This document shows, piece after piece, positions 1 through 7,754 of a stretch of 30,610 nucleotides of DNA. Within the stretch, counting starts at the first letter, position 1. Each line of letters begins with the position of its first letter. The stretch is from RGDT01 sp964630925 (lineage in GTDB: Bacteria; Planctomycetota; Planctomycetia; Gemmatales; Gemmataceae), in assembly GCA_964630925.1 (NCBI GenBank), contig CAZVZK010000121.1, positions 1 through 30,610 on the forward strand. The letters run 5' to 3'. The translations under genes and the position numbers were made by a program. Below the pieces are notes generated by a model, which saw only the letters and a list, made by a program, of their open reading frames with translations, was not told where the DNA came from and made no database searches.

Positions 1-54
1 ACTGCCCTTGCCCATCGCCAAGGCTACTCCCGACGAACTTACGAGACGGTGTAC

Positions 55-2877
55 TCAGGCGCCCTCGGGCGTCTCGCCCCCGGGCGCGGCGGGCTCGGCC
101 GGGGGCGGGGCGGTGGCCGCCGCCTCCCCCTCCGCCGCCACCTTCGCCACCGACCGCACCGTGTCGCCCTCGCGCGTGTTCACCAACCGCACCCCCTGCG
201 CGTTCCGGCCCGTCACACGCACCTCGCGCACGTGCGTCCGGTTCACCATCCCCGCCGACGTGATCAGCATCACGTCGTCGGTCTCGCGCACCGCCACCAC
301 GCCCACCACCGGCCCGTTCCGCTCGCTCGTCCGGATGTCGCGGATCCCCTTCCCCCCGCGCCGCTGCTTGCGGTACGAGCGTGCGGACTTCACCCCCTCG
401 CCGTCGCCCTCCGCGTCCGCCGCGCCCTCCTCCTCGCCCGCCGGCTCCGCCTGCTCCGCCGTCTCCGCCGTCTCCTCGGCCTCGTCCTCCGCCACGGCAG
501 ACGCCGTGTTCGGCCCGAACGGCGTCCGCTTGCCGTACCCGTTGGCGCACACGCTCAGCAGGAACCCCTCGGGGTCCGCCACCACCATCCCCACCACCTC
601 GTCGTCCTTCCCCAGCTTGATCCCCTTCACCCCGCGCGTGTCGCGCCCCATCGCCCGCGCGCCGTCCTCCCCGAACCGGATCGACATGCCGCCCTTCGTC
701 GCCAGCACCACCTCATCGCCGGCCTTCACCATCTCCACGCCGATCAGCGTGTCCCCCTCGTCCAGCGCGATCCCGATGATCCCGCCCTCGCGGACACGGC
801 AGTACGCCGACAACGGCGTCTTCTTCACCATCCCCAGCCGCGTCGCCATCAGCAGGTGGGCGCCCTGATTCTCGGGGCGGTCCGCGTTCAGGTACCGCAC
901 GGGCACGATGCTGGTGATCTTCTCCTCCGGCTTCAGCTTCAACACCTGCGCGATGTGACGCCCCGCCGTCGTGCGCCCCCCCTCGGGGATCGTGAACACC
1001 CGCAGCCAGTACAGCTGCCCCCGGTTCGTGAAGCACAGCAGGTAGGCGTGCGTCGTCGTGGCGTGGAAGTGCTGGACGAAGTCGTCCTCCCGCGTCCCGC
1101 TCATCACGCCGCGCCCGCCGCGGTGCTGCGTCTTGTACGTCGTCAGCGGCAGACGCTTGATGTACCCCTGGTTGCTGATCGTCACCACCTGATCCTCCTC
1201 GGGGATCAGGTCCTCGTCCATCAGGTCCGCCGCCGCCCCCGTGATCTCCGTCCGCCGCGGCTCCCCGTACTTCTCCCTCAGCTCGACGAGGTCCTTCTTG
1301 ATCACGTCGAGGATGTTCTGCTCGCTCGACAGCAGCGTCTCGTACTCGCGCACCTTGCCGCGCAGCCCGACGTACTCGCGCATCACCTCGTCGCGCTGCA
1401 GGCGGGCCAGCTGCCCCAGCTGCATCCGCACGACGGCGTCCGCCTGCGCCTCCGTCATGTGGTACTCGGGCGCCTCGCCGATCTCGCGCACCAGCGCCGT
1501 GTAGTGGTCGTCCCCCAGCGCCCGCTTCAGAACCGCCGCCGCCACCCCCATCTTTTGCAGCGACTCCTTGGCCGCCTCGCGGCTCTCGGCCTCGCGGCAG
1601 GCGCGGATCACCTCGTCGAGGCTGCTGACCGCGATGAGCTGCCCCTCGATCACATGCGAGCGTTTCTTCGCCTCGCGCAGCAGGTGCTCCGTGCGCCGCC
1701 GGATCACGTCCCTGCGGTGCCGCAGGTGCTCCTCCAGCACCTGCTTCAGGGTCAGGACGCGCGGCCTGCCGTCCACCAGCGCCAGCATGATGATGCTGAC
1801 CGTCTTCTCGATGGGAGAGAGCTGGTACAGCTGGTTGAGGACGACCTCCGCGTTGGCGTCACGCTTCAGCTCGATCTCGATCCGCACCGGGATGCGTGCC
1901 GTCTCCGCCGCGGCGCCACGCTGCCGCGAGGCCGACACGTCGCGCATGTCGCGGATGCCCTTGATGCGCTCGTCCTTGACGAGCGCCGCGATGGCCGCCG
2001 TCACGCGGTCGCGCGTCTGCTGGTAGGGCACCTCGCGGATCGTGATGCTCTTGCCCTCCGCGTCGATGTCGGCGCGGGCGCGCAGCGTCACCTTCCCCCG
2101 CCCCGTCGCGTACCCGTCCATGATCCCCTGCCGCCCCATGATCGTCCCGCCCGTCGGGAAGTCCGGCCCCTGGATGCCGAACCCGTCCTCCACACGCTCC
2201 TCCATGAGGCCGGGCAGGGTGATGTCCGGGTCGTCGATGAGGCGGATCAGCGCGGTGCACACCTCGGCGAGGTTGTGCGTCGGGATGTCGGTCGCCATGC
2301 CCACCGCGATGCCGTCCGCCCCGTTGACGAGCAGGTTCGGGAAGCGCGACGGCAGCACCAGCGGCTCGCGGTGCTTGCCGTCGTAGCTGTCCATGAAATC
2401 GACGGTGTCGTTGTCCAGGTCCGCCAGCATCTCCGCCGCCGCCGGCGTCAGCCGCGCCTCGGTGTACCGGTGCGCCGCCGGCGGCAGCCCGGCGATGCTG
2501 CCGAAGTTCCCCTGCGGGTGGATCAGCGGCACCCGCATGTTCCACTCCTGCGCCATGCGCACCAGCGTCGGGTAGATCGACTGGTCGCCGTGCGGGTGGT
2601 ACCGCTTCATCGTCTCCCCGATGATGCCCGCGCACTTGGTCGTCGAGGAGGTCGGCCCCAGGTTCAGGTCGTTCATCGCCACCAGGATGCGCCGCTGCGA
2701 CGGCTTCAGCCCGTCACGCACGTCCGGCAGCGCCCGGCTGACGATCACGCTCATCGCGTACGTCAGGTAGCTGTCACGCAGCTCGGTGGCGATGTCCAGG
2801 CCCGGCGGGCCGTCGCCGTTCAGGCCGTCCAGGGCGGTGGGGGGGGCGGGCGGGGGGGGTGGGGTCTCGTCGGACAA
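55..2877 (-). CDS. gyrA: DNA gyrase subunit A
   Basis: Breaks and rejoins DNA for ATP-driven negative supercoiling, as A2B2 with GyrB. The 940-residue product has the N-terminal winged helix, the catalytic tyrosine in AAHRYTEARL (Tyr138), a tower/coiled-coil region and a C-terminal beta-pinwheel. A GyrA-box-like QHRGGRG at 584-590, in the place typical of GyrA rather than ParC, supports gyrase. A second box-like QRRGGKG lies at 838-844, after an acidic insertion at about 791-834. The start is TTG at 2877 with AGGAG seven bases upstream, and no better start lies nearby. The N-terminus is proline-rich and encoded by long G/C runs. The residues matching E. coli Ser83 and Asp87 are Gln99 and Pro103. 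No gyrB is in the window. Identification is near certain. Confidence 0.97.
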   Translation of the reverse strand: MSDETPPPPPAPPTALDGLNGDGPPGLDIATELRDSYLTYAMSVIVSRALPDVRDGLKPSQRRILVAMNDLNLGPTSSTTKCAGIIGETMKRYHPHGDQSIYPTLVRMAQEWNMRVPLIHPQGNFGSIAGLPPAAHRYTEARLTPAAAEMLADLDNDTVDFMDSYDGKHREPLVLPSRFPNLLVNGADGIAVGMATDIPTHNLAEVCTALIRLIDDPDITLPGLMEERVEDGFGIQGPDFPTGGTIMGRQGIMDGYATGRGKVTLRARADIDAEGKSITIREVPYQQTRDRVTAAIAALVKDERIKGIRDMRDVSASRQRGAAAETARIPVRIEIELKRDANAEVVLNQLYQLSPIEKTVSIIMLALVDGRPRVLTLKQVLEEHLRHRRDVIRRRTEHLLREAKKRSHVIEGQLIAVSSLDEVIRACREAESREAAKESLQKMGVAAAVLKRALGDDHYTALVREIGEAPEYHMTEAQADAVVRMQLGQLARLQRDEVMREYVGLRGKVREYETLLSSEQNILDVIKKDLVELREKYGEPRRTEITGAAADLMDEDLIPEEDQVVTISNQGYIKRLPLTTYKTQHRGGRGVMSGTREDDFVQHFHATTTHAYLLCFTNRGQLYWLRVFTIPEGGRTTAGRHIAQVLKLKPEEKITSIVPVRYLNADRPENQGAHLLMATRLGMVKKTPLSAYCRVREGGIIGIALDEGDTLIGVEMVKAGDEVVLATKGGMSIRFGEDGARAMGRDTRGVKGIKLGKDDEVVGMVVADPEGFLLSVCANGYGKRTPFGPNTASAVAEDEAEETAETAEQAEPAGEEEGAADAEGDGEGVKSARSYRKQRRGGKGIRDIRTSERNGPVVGVVAVRETDDVMLITSAGMVNRTHVREVRVTGRNAQGVRLVNTREGDTVRSVAKVAAEGEAAATAPPPAEPAAPGGETPEGA

Positions 2878-2910
2878 GGCAAGGCTCCTGGCGGGCGTCT
2901 CGGCGGGCGG

Positions 2911-2939
2911 TTGCCGGCATCGGGCATGGTGTTTATTCT
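2911..2939 (+). promoter_or_regulatory. Probable promoter of the small secreted protein / aat pair
   Basis: TTGCCG (2911-2916) and TATTCT (2934-2939) are 17 bases apart and about 100 bases before the ATG at 3042. The TATTCTA core is shared, on opposite strands, with the gyrA -10, so the two polymerases could not bind together. Confidence 0.45.
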
Positions 2940-2963
2940 ACCAGAAACGGGGCCTCTTCCCAA
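2935..2963 (-). promoter_or_regulatory. Probable promoter of gyrA
   Basis: On the minus strand TTGGGA (2963-2958) and TAGAAT (2940-2935) are exactly 17 bases apart, about 58 bases before the gyrA TTG. The -10 overlaps the -10 of the divergent promoter. This is a motif match only. Confidence 0.5.
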
Positions 2964-3041
2964 GCGCCGCGGGCGCGGGAACCGGGACGCCCCGCACACC
3001 GTCCAAGAGATGACAACCGGCACCCCGAGGAGGCTCTTCCC

Positions 3042-3437
3042 ATGCGTCCGTTCGCCGTATTCGCCCTGTGCGTCGTGCTGTCCGCACCCGCGTCCGCCGC
3101 CGAGGGCGACGACGACACCCCGGCGGCCGCCAAGACCCGCAAACTGCTCAAGACCAAGGTCACGGTGGACTTCAAGGACACCCGGACCGAGGACTGCATG
3201 GACGAGCTGAAGGAGATGGTCAAGGGCCTCAAGTTCCTCCTCGACACCAAGGGCGGCGTCTCGCGCAACAAGACCCTCTCGTTCAAGGGCAAGGACGTGA
3301 CCGTCGAGGAGGTCCTCGCCGGCCTCTTCAAGAGCACCGACCTCGGCTACATCGTCATCTCCAAGAAGGGCAACGCCTACGACGGCCTGGTGGAGATTCG
3401 CAAGTCCGACGAGCGCGGCTACCCCAAGAAGAAGTGA
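3042..3437 (+). CDS. Small secreted protein resembling an STN-type domain
   Basis: A 131-residue protein with a clear signal peptide (MRPFAVFALCVVLSAPASA, cleavage near residue 19), so probably periplasmic. The mature part has a pattern recalling the secretin/TonB short N-terminal (STN) domain: a strand (VTVDFKDT), a helix (CMDELKEMV), a strand with FLLDTKGG, LSFKGKDVTVEEVLAGLFKSTDLGYIVI, then a lysine-rich tail. That resemblance is by eye only. The start is ATG 3042 with GAGGAGG about nine bases upstream; longer in-frame versions would hide the signal peptide. Its TGA overlaps the GTG of aat (GTGA), so the two are likely translationally coupled despite unrelated roles. Function unknown. Confidence 0.8.
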   Translation: MRPFAVFALCVVLSAPASAAEGDDDTPAAAKTRKLLKTKVTVDFKDTRTEDCMDELKEMVKGLKFLLDTKGGVSRNKTLSFKGKDVTVEEVLAGLFKSTDLGYIVISKKGNAYDGLVEIRKSDERGYPKKK

Positions 3438-4108
3438 GCTGGCTCCACGACCTCCTGTCTGGCCGCGCCGGCTTCCCCGACCCGGCGCGTGCCGACGCCG
3501 ACGGCCTCGTCGCCGTCGGCGGCCCCCTCACGCCCGCCCGCGTGATGCAGGCCTACCGCGCCGGCATCTTCCCCTGGTACAGCGAGGGCCAGCCCGTCCT
3601 CTGGTGGTCCCCCGACCCCCGCGCCATCATCCCCCTCGACGGCCTCCACGTCTCCCGCAGGCTCGCACGCACCCTCCGCCAGGGCAAATTCACCCTCACC
3701 GCCGACCAGGCCTTCGACGCCGTCATGGCCGGCTGCGCCGTCCGTGAGGAGGGCACCTGGATCACCCGCGACATGCGCCGCGTCTACGGCGAGCTGCACC
3801 GCATGGGCCACGCCCACAGCGTCGAGACGTGGATGGGTGATCGCCTCGTCGGCGGCATCTACGGCATCGCCGCCGGCGGCCTCTTCGCCGGCGAGTCCAT
3901 GTTCCACACCGAGTCCGACGCCAGCAAGGCCGCCCTCGTCGCCCTCGTCGAACGCCTCCGCGAGCGCGGCTTCGTGCTGTTCGACGTGCAGATGACGACC
4001 GACCACACGCGCACACTCGGGGCCATCGACATCCCCCGCGCCGAGTACCTGCGGCGCGTCCGTGAGGCCGTCGCGCTGGCGGTGGACTGGGGCCGCGAGG
4101 GCGGATAG
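3434..4108 (+). CDS. aat: Leucyl/phenylalanyl-tRNA--protein transferase
   Basis: Transfers Leu or Phe from aminoacyl-tRNA to the N-terminal Arg or Lys of proteins, marking them for ClpS/ClpAP degradation (N-degron pathway, cytoplasm). The 224-residue product has the family signatures GLVAVGGPLTP, AYRAGIFPWY and LWWSPDPRAIIP near the N-terminus, then SVETWMGDRLVGGIYG, GLFAGESMFH and FDVQMTTDHTRTLGA. Length is normal for the family (about 200-240). The start is GTG at 3434 overlapping the preceding stop, after a purine-rich AAGAAGAA stretch; it places the conserved SWLHDLL at the N-terminus. Identification is firm. Confidence 0.95.
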   Translation: MSWLHDLLSGRAGFPDPARADADGLVAVGGPLTPARVMQAYRAGIFPWYSEGQPVLWWSPDPRAIIPLDGLHVSRRLARTLRQGKFTLTADQAFDAVMAGCAVREEGTWITRDMRRVYGELHRMGHAHSVETWMGDRLVGGIYGIAAGGLFAGESMFHTESDASKAALVALVERLRERGFVLFDVQMTTDHTRTLGAIDIPRAEYLRRVREAVALAVDWGREGG

Positions 4109-4154
4109 GACATCGGGGACGTTTTCATCCGTCCCTCATTTCCCCGGTCCTTTC

Positions 4155-6275
4155 ATGAACACCCCTGACTCGCCTGCCGGCGCGGCGGACGAGGGCGGCT
4201 CGCCGCTCCGTTCCTACCTCGCCGTCGGGCTCGCCGGCCTGCTCCTGGTGGGCATGGCCCTCGCCGTCGCGCTGTGGCCGGATCAGACACCCCCGCCGCC
4301 GACACTCGATGACGACATCGAGGATGTCGAGAAGGCCCTCGCCGCCGTCAACCCCGGCTACGTGGGCATCGACGCCTGCGCCGCGTGCCACGCCCCCCGT
4401 GCCGCCGAGTTCAAGACCACCCGCCATTTCCTCGCCTGCACCACTGCCGCCGGCGTGGCGGCACCGGGTTTCGCGCCGGGCCGAGGCGCCTGCGCCACCC
4501 GCTTCCCCGGCCTCCGCTACGAGATGACACGCTCGGGCGATGACTTCTTCGCCACCGCCATCCAGGACACGCCCGACGGCGAGCGGCGCGTCTCCTACAA
4601 GATCGGCCTCGTCTACGGCTCGGCCAACACCCGCGACGAGATGTATTTCGCCTGGGAGGACGGGCGGCTCGTGCGCCCGCCGGTCGCCTGGCTCTACCCC
4701 CAGGCCCGGTGGGGCCACGACGTGGACAACCAGCGCGTCGGCGACATCCACCCGTCCTGCCTCGAGTGTCACAACACCTGGATCGGGCACACGCAGGGGC
4801 CGCCCGTCCGCTACCGCCGCGACGACATGCTCCTCGGCGTCACCTGCGAGCGCTGCCACGGCCCCGGCCGCGCCCACGCCGAGCACCACCGCAAGCACCC
4901 CAAGGGCGAGGCCCGCGCCATCCTCCACCCCGGCACCCTGAGCCGCGAACGCCTCACCGACATCTGCGCCCAGTGCCACGGCAACACACGCCTCGCCGGC
5001 GGCGCGTTCTCCTACCGCCCCGGGCAGCCCCTCGACACCGCCTACCGCACGGCCAGGGCGAAGTTCCGCGAGGACGACACCACCACCAACCAGGTGCAGT
5101 ACCTCGGCGAGAGCAAGTGCTTCCAGAAGAGCGAGATGACCTGCATCACCTGCCACGACCCCCACACGCCCGCGCCCGCCCACACCGGCTGCCTCCAGTG
5201 CCACAAGCCGGCCTCGTGCAAGGACCGGCCGAGCCAGCCGGCCGCCGTCCGTGATGACTGCGTCGGCTGCCACATGCCGCAGCACGTCTGGATGAATTCG
5301 CACTTCTACACCACATCGGACGACCACTACCTCCCCGTCGCCCCGCGCTCCGAACACCGCATCGGCGTCTACCCCTGGGCCAAGCAGGCCGTCGAGCTGG
5401 CCTGGCACCGCAAGCAGAAGGACGCCGCCAGCCGCGCCCAGGCCGAACGCCTCGCCGCCCTCCTCACCAAATACTGGCTCGACGAGGCCGGGCGCCGGGC
5501 CGACGCCAAGCGATACAAGGCGGGGATCGGGGCCTTCCGGGAGGCCCTGCTCGTGACGCCGAGCCCGAAGACGCGCGAACGCATGCAGGATCTCATCAAG
5601 CGGCAGACCGAGCTGGACGACATCTTCATGCGGCTGGAGGAGTCCGACGGCCGCAAGCCCGACGAGGCCATCCGCCTCCTGAAGAGGGCGCTGGAGATCA
5701 GGCCCGACGACGCCCGCGCCCACGCCGAGCTGGGCACCATCTACTCGATGACCGGCCGCACCGCGGACGCCATCCCCCACCTGCAGGCCGTCGCCAGGTG
5801 CGAGCCCAACGACGCCTCCGGCGTGACACGCCTCGCCTGGATCGCGCAGGGCGAGGGCCGCCCCGAGGAGGCCCTCGGCCTCTGCTCCCAGGCCGACATG
5901 ATCGCCCCCGGCAGCCCCATGACCCACCACGTCCGCGGCCTGGCCCTCTCCAAACTCAGGCGCTGGCCGGAGGCCGAGGCCATGTTCCGCAAGTCCCTCA
6001 AGAACAACCCCACGGACGCCGAGGCCAACAAGGGCCTCAGCGTCGCCCTGCGCCACCAGGGCGACGCCGCCGAGGCCATCCGCTTCGCCCGCCGTGCCCT
6101 CCGCTGGGCCGACCCGAAGGATGGCGAAGCCCTCGCCGTCCTCGCCGAGGCGTTCGCCGCCGCCGGACGCCCCGGGGAAGCCCGCCGCGCGTTCACCCAC
6201 GCGCTGCCCGGCGCGGAGGCCAACAACCCCCCGCTGGCCCGGGCCATCCGCGAGCGCCTCCGCGAGCTGCCCTGA
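4155..6275 (+). CDS. Membrane-anchored heptaheme c-type cytochrome with C-terminal TPRs
   Basis: A 706-residue probable redox protein facing the periplasm. One N-terminal membrane segment lies at about 20-41 (uncleaved anchor or signal). Seven CxxCH heme sites begin at Cys75, 202, 231, 271, 330, 346 and 369, in a cytochrome c554-like arrangement (CHDPH after the fifth, CHMPQH at the seventh). From about residue 530 to the end are tetratricopeptide-like helical pairs (for example PDDARAHAELGTIYSMTGR). The cytochrome-plus-TPR fusion is, from general knowledge, frequent in Planctomycetes; substrate and partners are unknown. The ATG at 4155 lacks a good ribosome binding site but is the only start that puts the membrane helix near the N-terminus. 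A monoheme lipoprotein gene follows, suggesting an electron-transfer pair. Confidence 0.85.
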   Translation: MNTPDSPAGAADEGGSPLRSYLAVGLAGLLLVGMALAVALWPDQTPPPPTLDDDIEDVEKALAAVNPGYVGIDACAACHAPRAAEFKTTRHFLACTTAAGVAAPGFAPGRGACATRFPGLRYEMTRSGDDFFATAIQDTPDGERRVSYKIGLVYGSANTRDEMYFAWEDGRLVRPPVAWLYPQARWGHDVDNQRVGDIHPSCLECHNTWIGHTQGPPVRYRRDDMLLGVTCERCHGPGRAHAEHHRKHPKGEARAILHPGTLSRERLTDICAQCHGNTRLAGGAFSYRPGQPLDTAYRTARAKFREDDTTTNQVQYLGESKCFQKSEMTCITCHDPHTPAPAHTGCLQCHKPASCKDRPSQPAAVRDDCVGCHMPQHVWMNSHFYTTSDDHYLPVAPRSEHRIGVYPWAKQAVELAWHRKQKDAASRAQAERLAALLTKYWLDEAGRRADAKRYKAGIGAFREALLVTPSPKTRERMQDLIKRQTELDDIFMRLEESDGRKPDEAIRLLKRALEIRPDDARAHAELGTIYSMTGRTADAIPHLQAVARCEPNDASGVTRLAWIAQGEGRPEEALGLCSQADMIAPGSPMTHHVRGLALSKLRRWPEAEAMFRKSLKNNPTDAEANKGLSVALRHQGDAAEAIRFARRALRWADPKDGEALAVLAEAFAAAGRPGEARRAFTHALPGAEANNPPLARAIRERLRELP

Positions 6276-6371
6276 GGCGCCCCGAATCCCCTCGCACCCA
6301 ACCCCCCGTTCGGCTAGAACAGGGGCAGCCTCATTCTTCTCTTCATTAAAACCTGAAAGGAGCGACCCGTG

Positions 6372-6860
6372 ATGTCCCCCCGCTGGTGCCAGGCCGCGTT
6401 GCTCGGCCTGGCCATCCTGGCCCTGGCCGGCTGCAAGCCGCAAGAGCAAGGGCCCCCGCCCGGCCCGCCGCCCGGCCCGCCGCCCGGCCCGCCGCCGATG
6501 CCCCCCGGCCCCCTCACCGAGGCCGAGCCGCACCTCGCCGGCAAGAAGGTCTTCAACGCCCACACCTGCTTCCGCTGCCACACGATGAACGGCTCCCAGC
6601 CCGGCGGCCCCCCCTTCAAAGGGCCCCCGATGGGTGGCCCGCCCAAGGGCGGCCCCCCGATGGGCCCGCCGCCGATGATGGGCAAGGGCCCCGACCTCGC
6701 GAAGACCGCCGCCACGCCAGGCCGTGACGCCAAGTGGTTCGCCTCCTTCGTCGGCAACCCCAGGAAGGATAAGCCCGAGAGCCGCATGCCCCCCTTCGAG
6801 AAGCTCATCAAGCCCGACGACATGCGCGATCTCGCCGAGTTCCTCGCCTCCCTCAAGTGA
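6372..6860 (+). CDS. Monoheme cytochrome c lipoprotein, Pro/Gly-rich
   Basis: A 162-residue protein. A lipoprotein signal ends in LALAGC (lipid-modified Cys21), followed by a proline/glycine linker with PPGP repeats (28-48). A class I cytochrome c core has its heme site CFRCH at 66-70 and a probable distal ligand Met139 (SRMPPF). Between them, residues 78-107 hold a second GGPP/KGPP/MGPP-rich insertion not usual in small cytochromes c. GGAG at 6359-6362 is nine bases before ATG 6372; GTG at 6369 is an alternative adding one residue. It lies about 100 bases after the heptaheme gene and could shuttle electrons to or from it (inference). Confidence 0.88.
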   Translation: MSPRWCQAALLGLAILALAGCKPQEQGPPPGPPPGPPPGPPPMPPGPLTEAEPHLAGKKVFNAHTCFRCHTMNGSQPGGPPFKGPPMGGPPKGGPPMGPPPMMGKGPDLAKTAATPGRDAKWFASFVGNPRKDKPESRMPPFEKLIKPDDMRDLAEFLASLK

Positions 6861-6909
6861 GCCGCCGCCCATTCCCGTGGCCCGCTACCGGACGGACGCA
6901 TAGGACAGT

Positions 6910-6937
6910 TGGGACGCCTCCCCCGGGGGGCGTCCCA
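6910..6937 (+). repeat. GC-rich inverted repeat before the 6961 gene
   Basis: TGGGACGCC (6910-6918) pairs perfectly with GGCGTCCCA (6929-6937) around a ten-base centre that is itself C/G-palindromic. There is no U-tract. It may end the cytochrome transcript or form a 5' leader structure 23 bases before the next start codon. Confidence 0.45.
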
Positions 6938-6960
6938 GCCGCCCCAGCCGGAGGCCCACC

Positions 6961-7674
6961 ATGTGCTGCTTCTCGGGCCGCGTCAAACTCGTCGCGGCCA
7001 CCAACATCTTCGCCCGCGCCACCAAGCTCGGTAAGCAGATCCTCGTTTACAGCCTCATCTTCAAGGCCGACGAGGACCTCGCCCTCATCCTCCCCATCCC
7101 TACCCCCAAGGGGAGCAAGGACGACGCCGTCCGCTTCATCCCCCTCAAGGACCACCCGCGTTTCTTCGAAGGCCTTGAGAAGGTACTCTTCCCCTTCTCC
7201 CCGCGCACCCCGGAGCTGCCCAAGCTGAAGGTGGTGGAGGTTGGGGCGTTCGAGGCGTCGTTCGTGCCGAAGGCGAAGGACTTCGCGCGTCTGGATGAGC
7301 GCTTCCGCATCCCCGAGGCCACCTGGGACAAGCTGCCGGCGGTGAAGGACTTCGGCTTCGCCGTCTTCAAGCTCAAGAAGGGCGAGAGCAAGGTCCACCC
7401 GATGGCCTTCGAATTCCCGCGTGCGGACGACAAGAAGCTGTTCTTCCCGACGGTGCACATCCACGACGGCAAGATCCACAAGACGGCCAACTTCGACCAC
7501 GCCCTTTACTGCCAGATCGCCGCCGAGAGCGTCCTGGGGTGGAAGGAGTCCGCCGGGGTCGGCTCGGGCATCGTGGACACGAAAAAGGCCGGCGGGGTCA
7601 TCGACCCCGACGGCCACGTCTACCAGATGCTCATCAAGGGCCGCAAGGACAACAAGGACACCTGGCTGGCGTGA
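6961..7674 (+). CDS. Conserved-looking protein of unknown function
   Basis: A 237-residue protein not assigned to a named family. It starts MCCFSGRVKLVAATNIFAR and has no signal peptide or obvious membrane segment. It has the feel of a compact alpha/beta protein with well-formed hydrophobic strands (QILVYSLIF, LALILPIP, LFFPTVHIHD) and many Lys/Asp residues. The MCCFS start and the HIHDGKIHKTANFDHALYC segment have Cys and His that could bind metal, but no known site is recognised. GGAGG at 6950-6954 is six bases before ATG 6961, so the start is secure. It follows the cytochrome pair in the same direction and ends at a strong hairpin. Confidence 0.8.
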   Translation: MCCFSGRVKLVAATNIFARATKLGKQILVYSLIFKADEDLALILPIPTPKGSKDDAVRFIPLKDHPRFFEGLEKVLFPFSPRTPELPKLKVVEVGAFEASFVPKAKDFARLDERFRIPEATWDKLPAVKDFGFAVFKLKKGESKVHPMAFEFPRADDKKLFFPTVHIHDGKIHKTANFDHALYCQIAAESVLGWKESAGVGSGIVDTKKAGGVIDPDGHVYQMLIKGRKDNKDTWLA

Positions 7675-7680
7675 AGACAA

Positions 7681-7733
7681 CCCCACCCCCCCAGCCCCCT
7701 CCCCGAAGCGGAGAGGGGGCTGGGGGGGTGGGG
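7681..7733. terminator. Perfect 20-bp stem between convergent genes
   Basis: The 20 bases at 7681-7700 are exactly complementary to 7714-7733, with a 13-base loop (CCCCGAAGCGGAG). It starts four bases after the 6961 gene's stop and ends about 20 bases before the stop of the convergent 7755 gene, so it can act for both strands. There is no T-tract. The CCCCGAAGCGGAG core looks like a dispersed intergenic repeat of environmental genomes, from memory only. Confidence 0.6.
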
Positions 7734-7754
7734 TAGCGTCTCACGCCAGCCTGA

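Noticed and set aside
1..54. Possible gene end left of gyrA
   Set aside because: Only 54 bases are available and no coding signal or terminator stem could be supported.
49..3210. Very long plus-strand open frame opposite gyrA
   Set aside because: Its product is an Arg/His/Pro/Leu-rich shadow with no domain, exactly antisense to a full GyrA. High GC content lengthens such frames.
4125..6872. 915-codon minus-strand open frame opposite the cytochromes
   Set aside because: Gly/Ala/Val-rich composition without motifs. The plus strand has seven CxxCH sites, TPRs and a lipoprotein gene.
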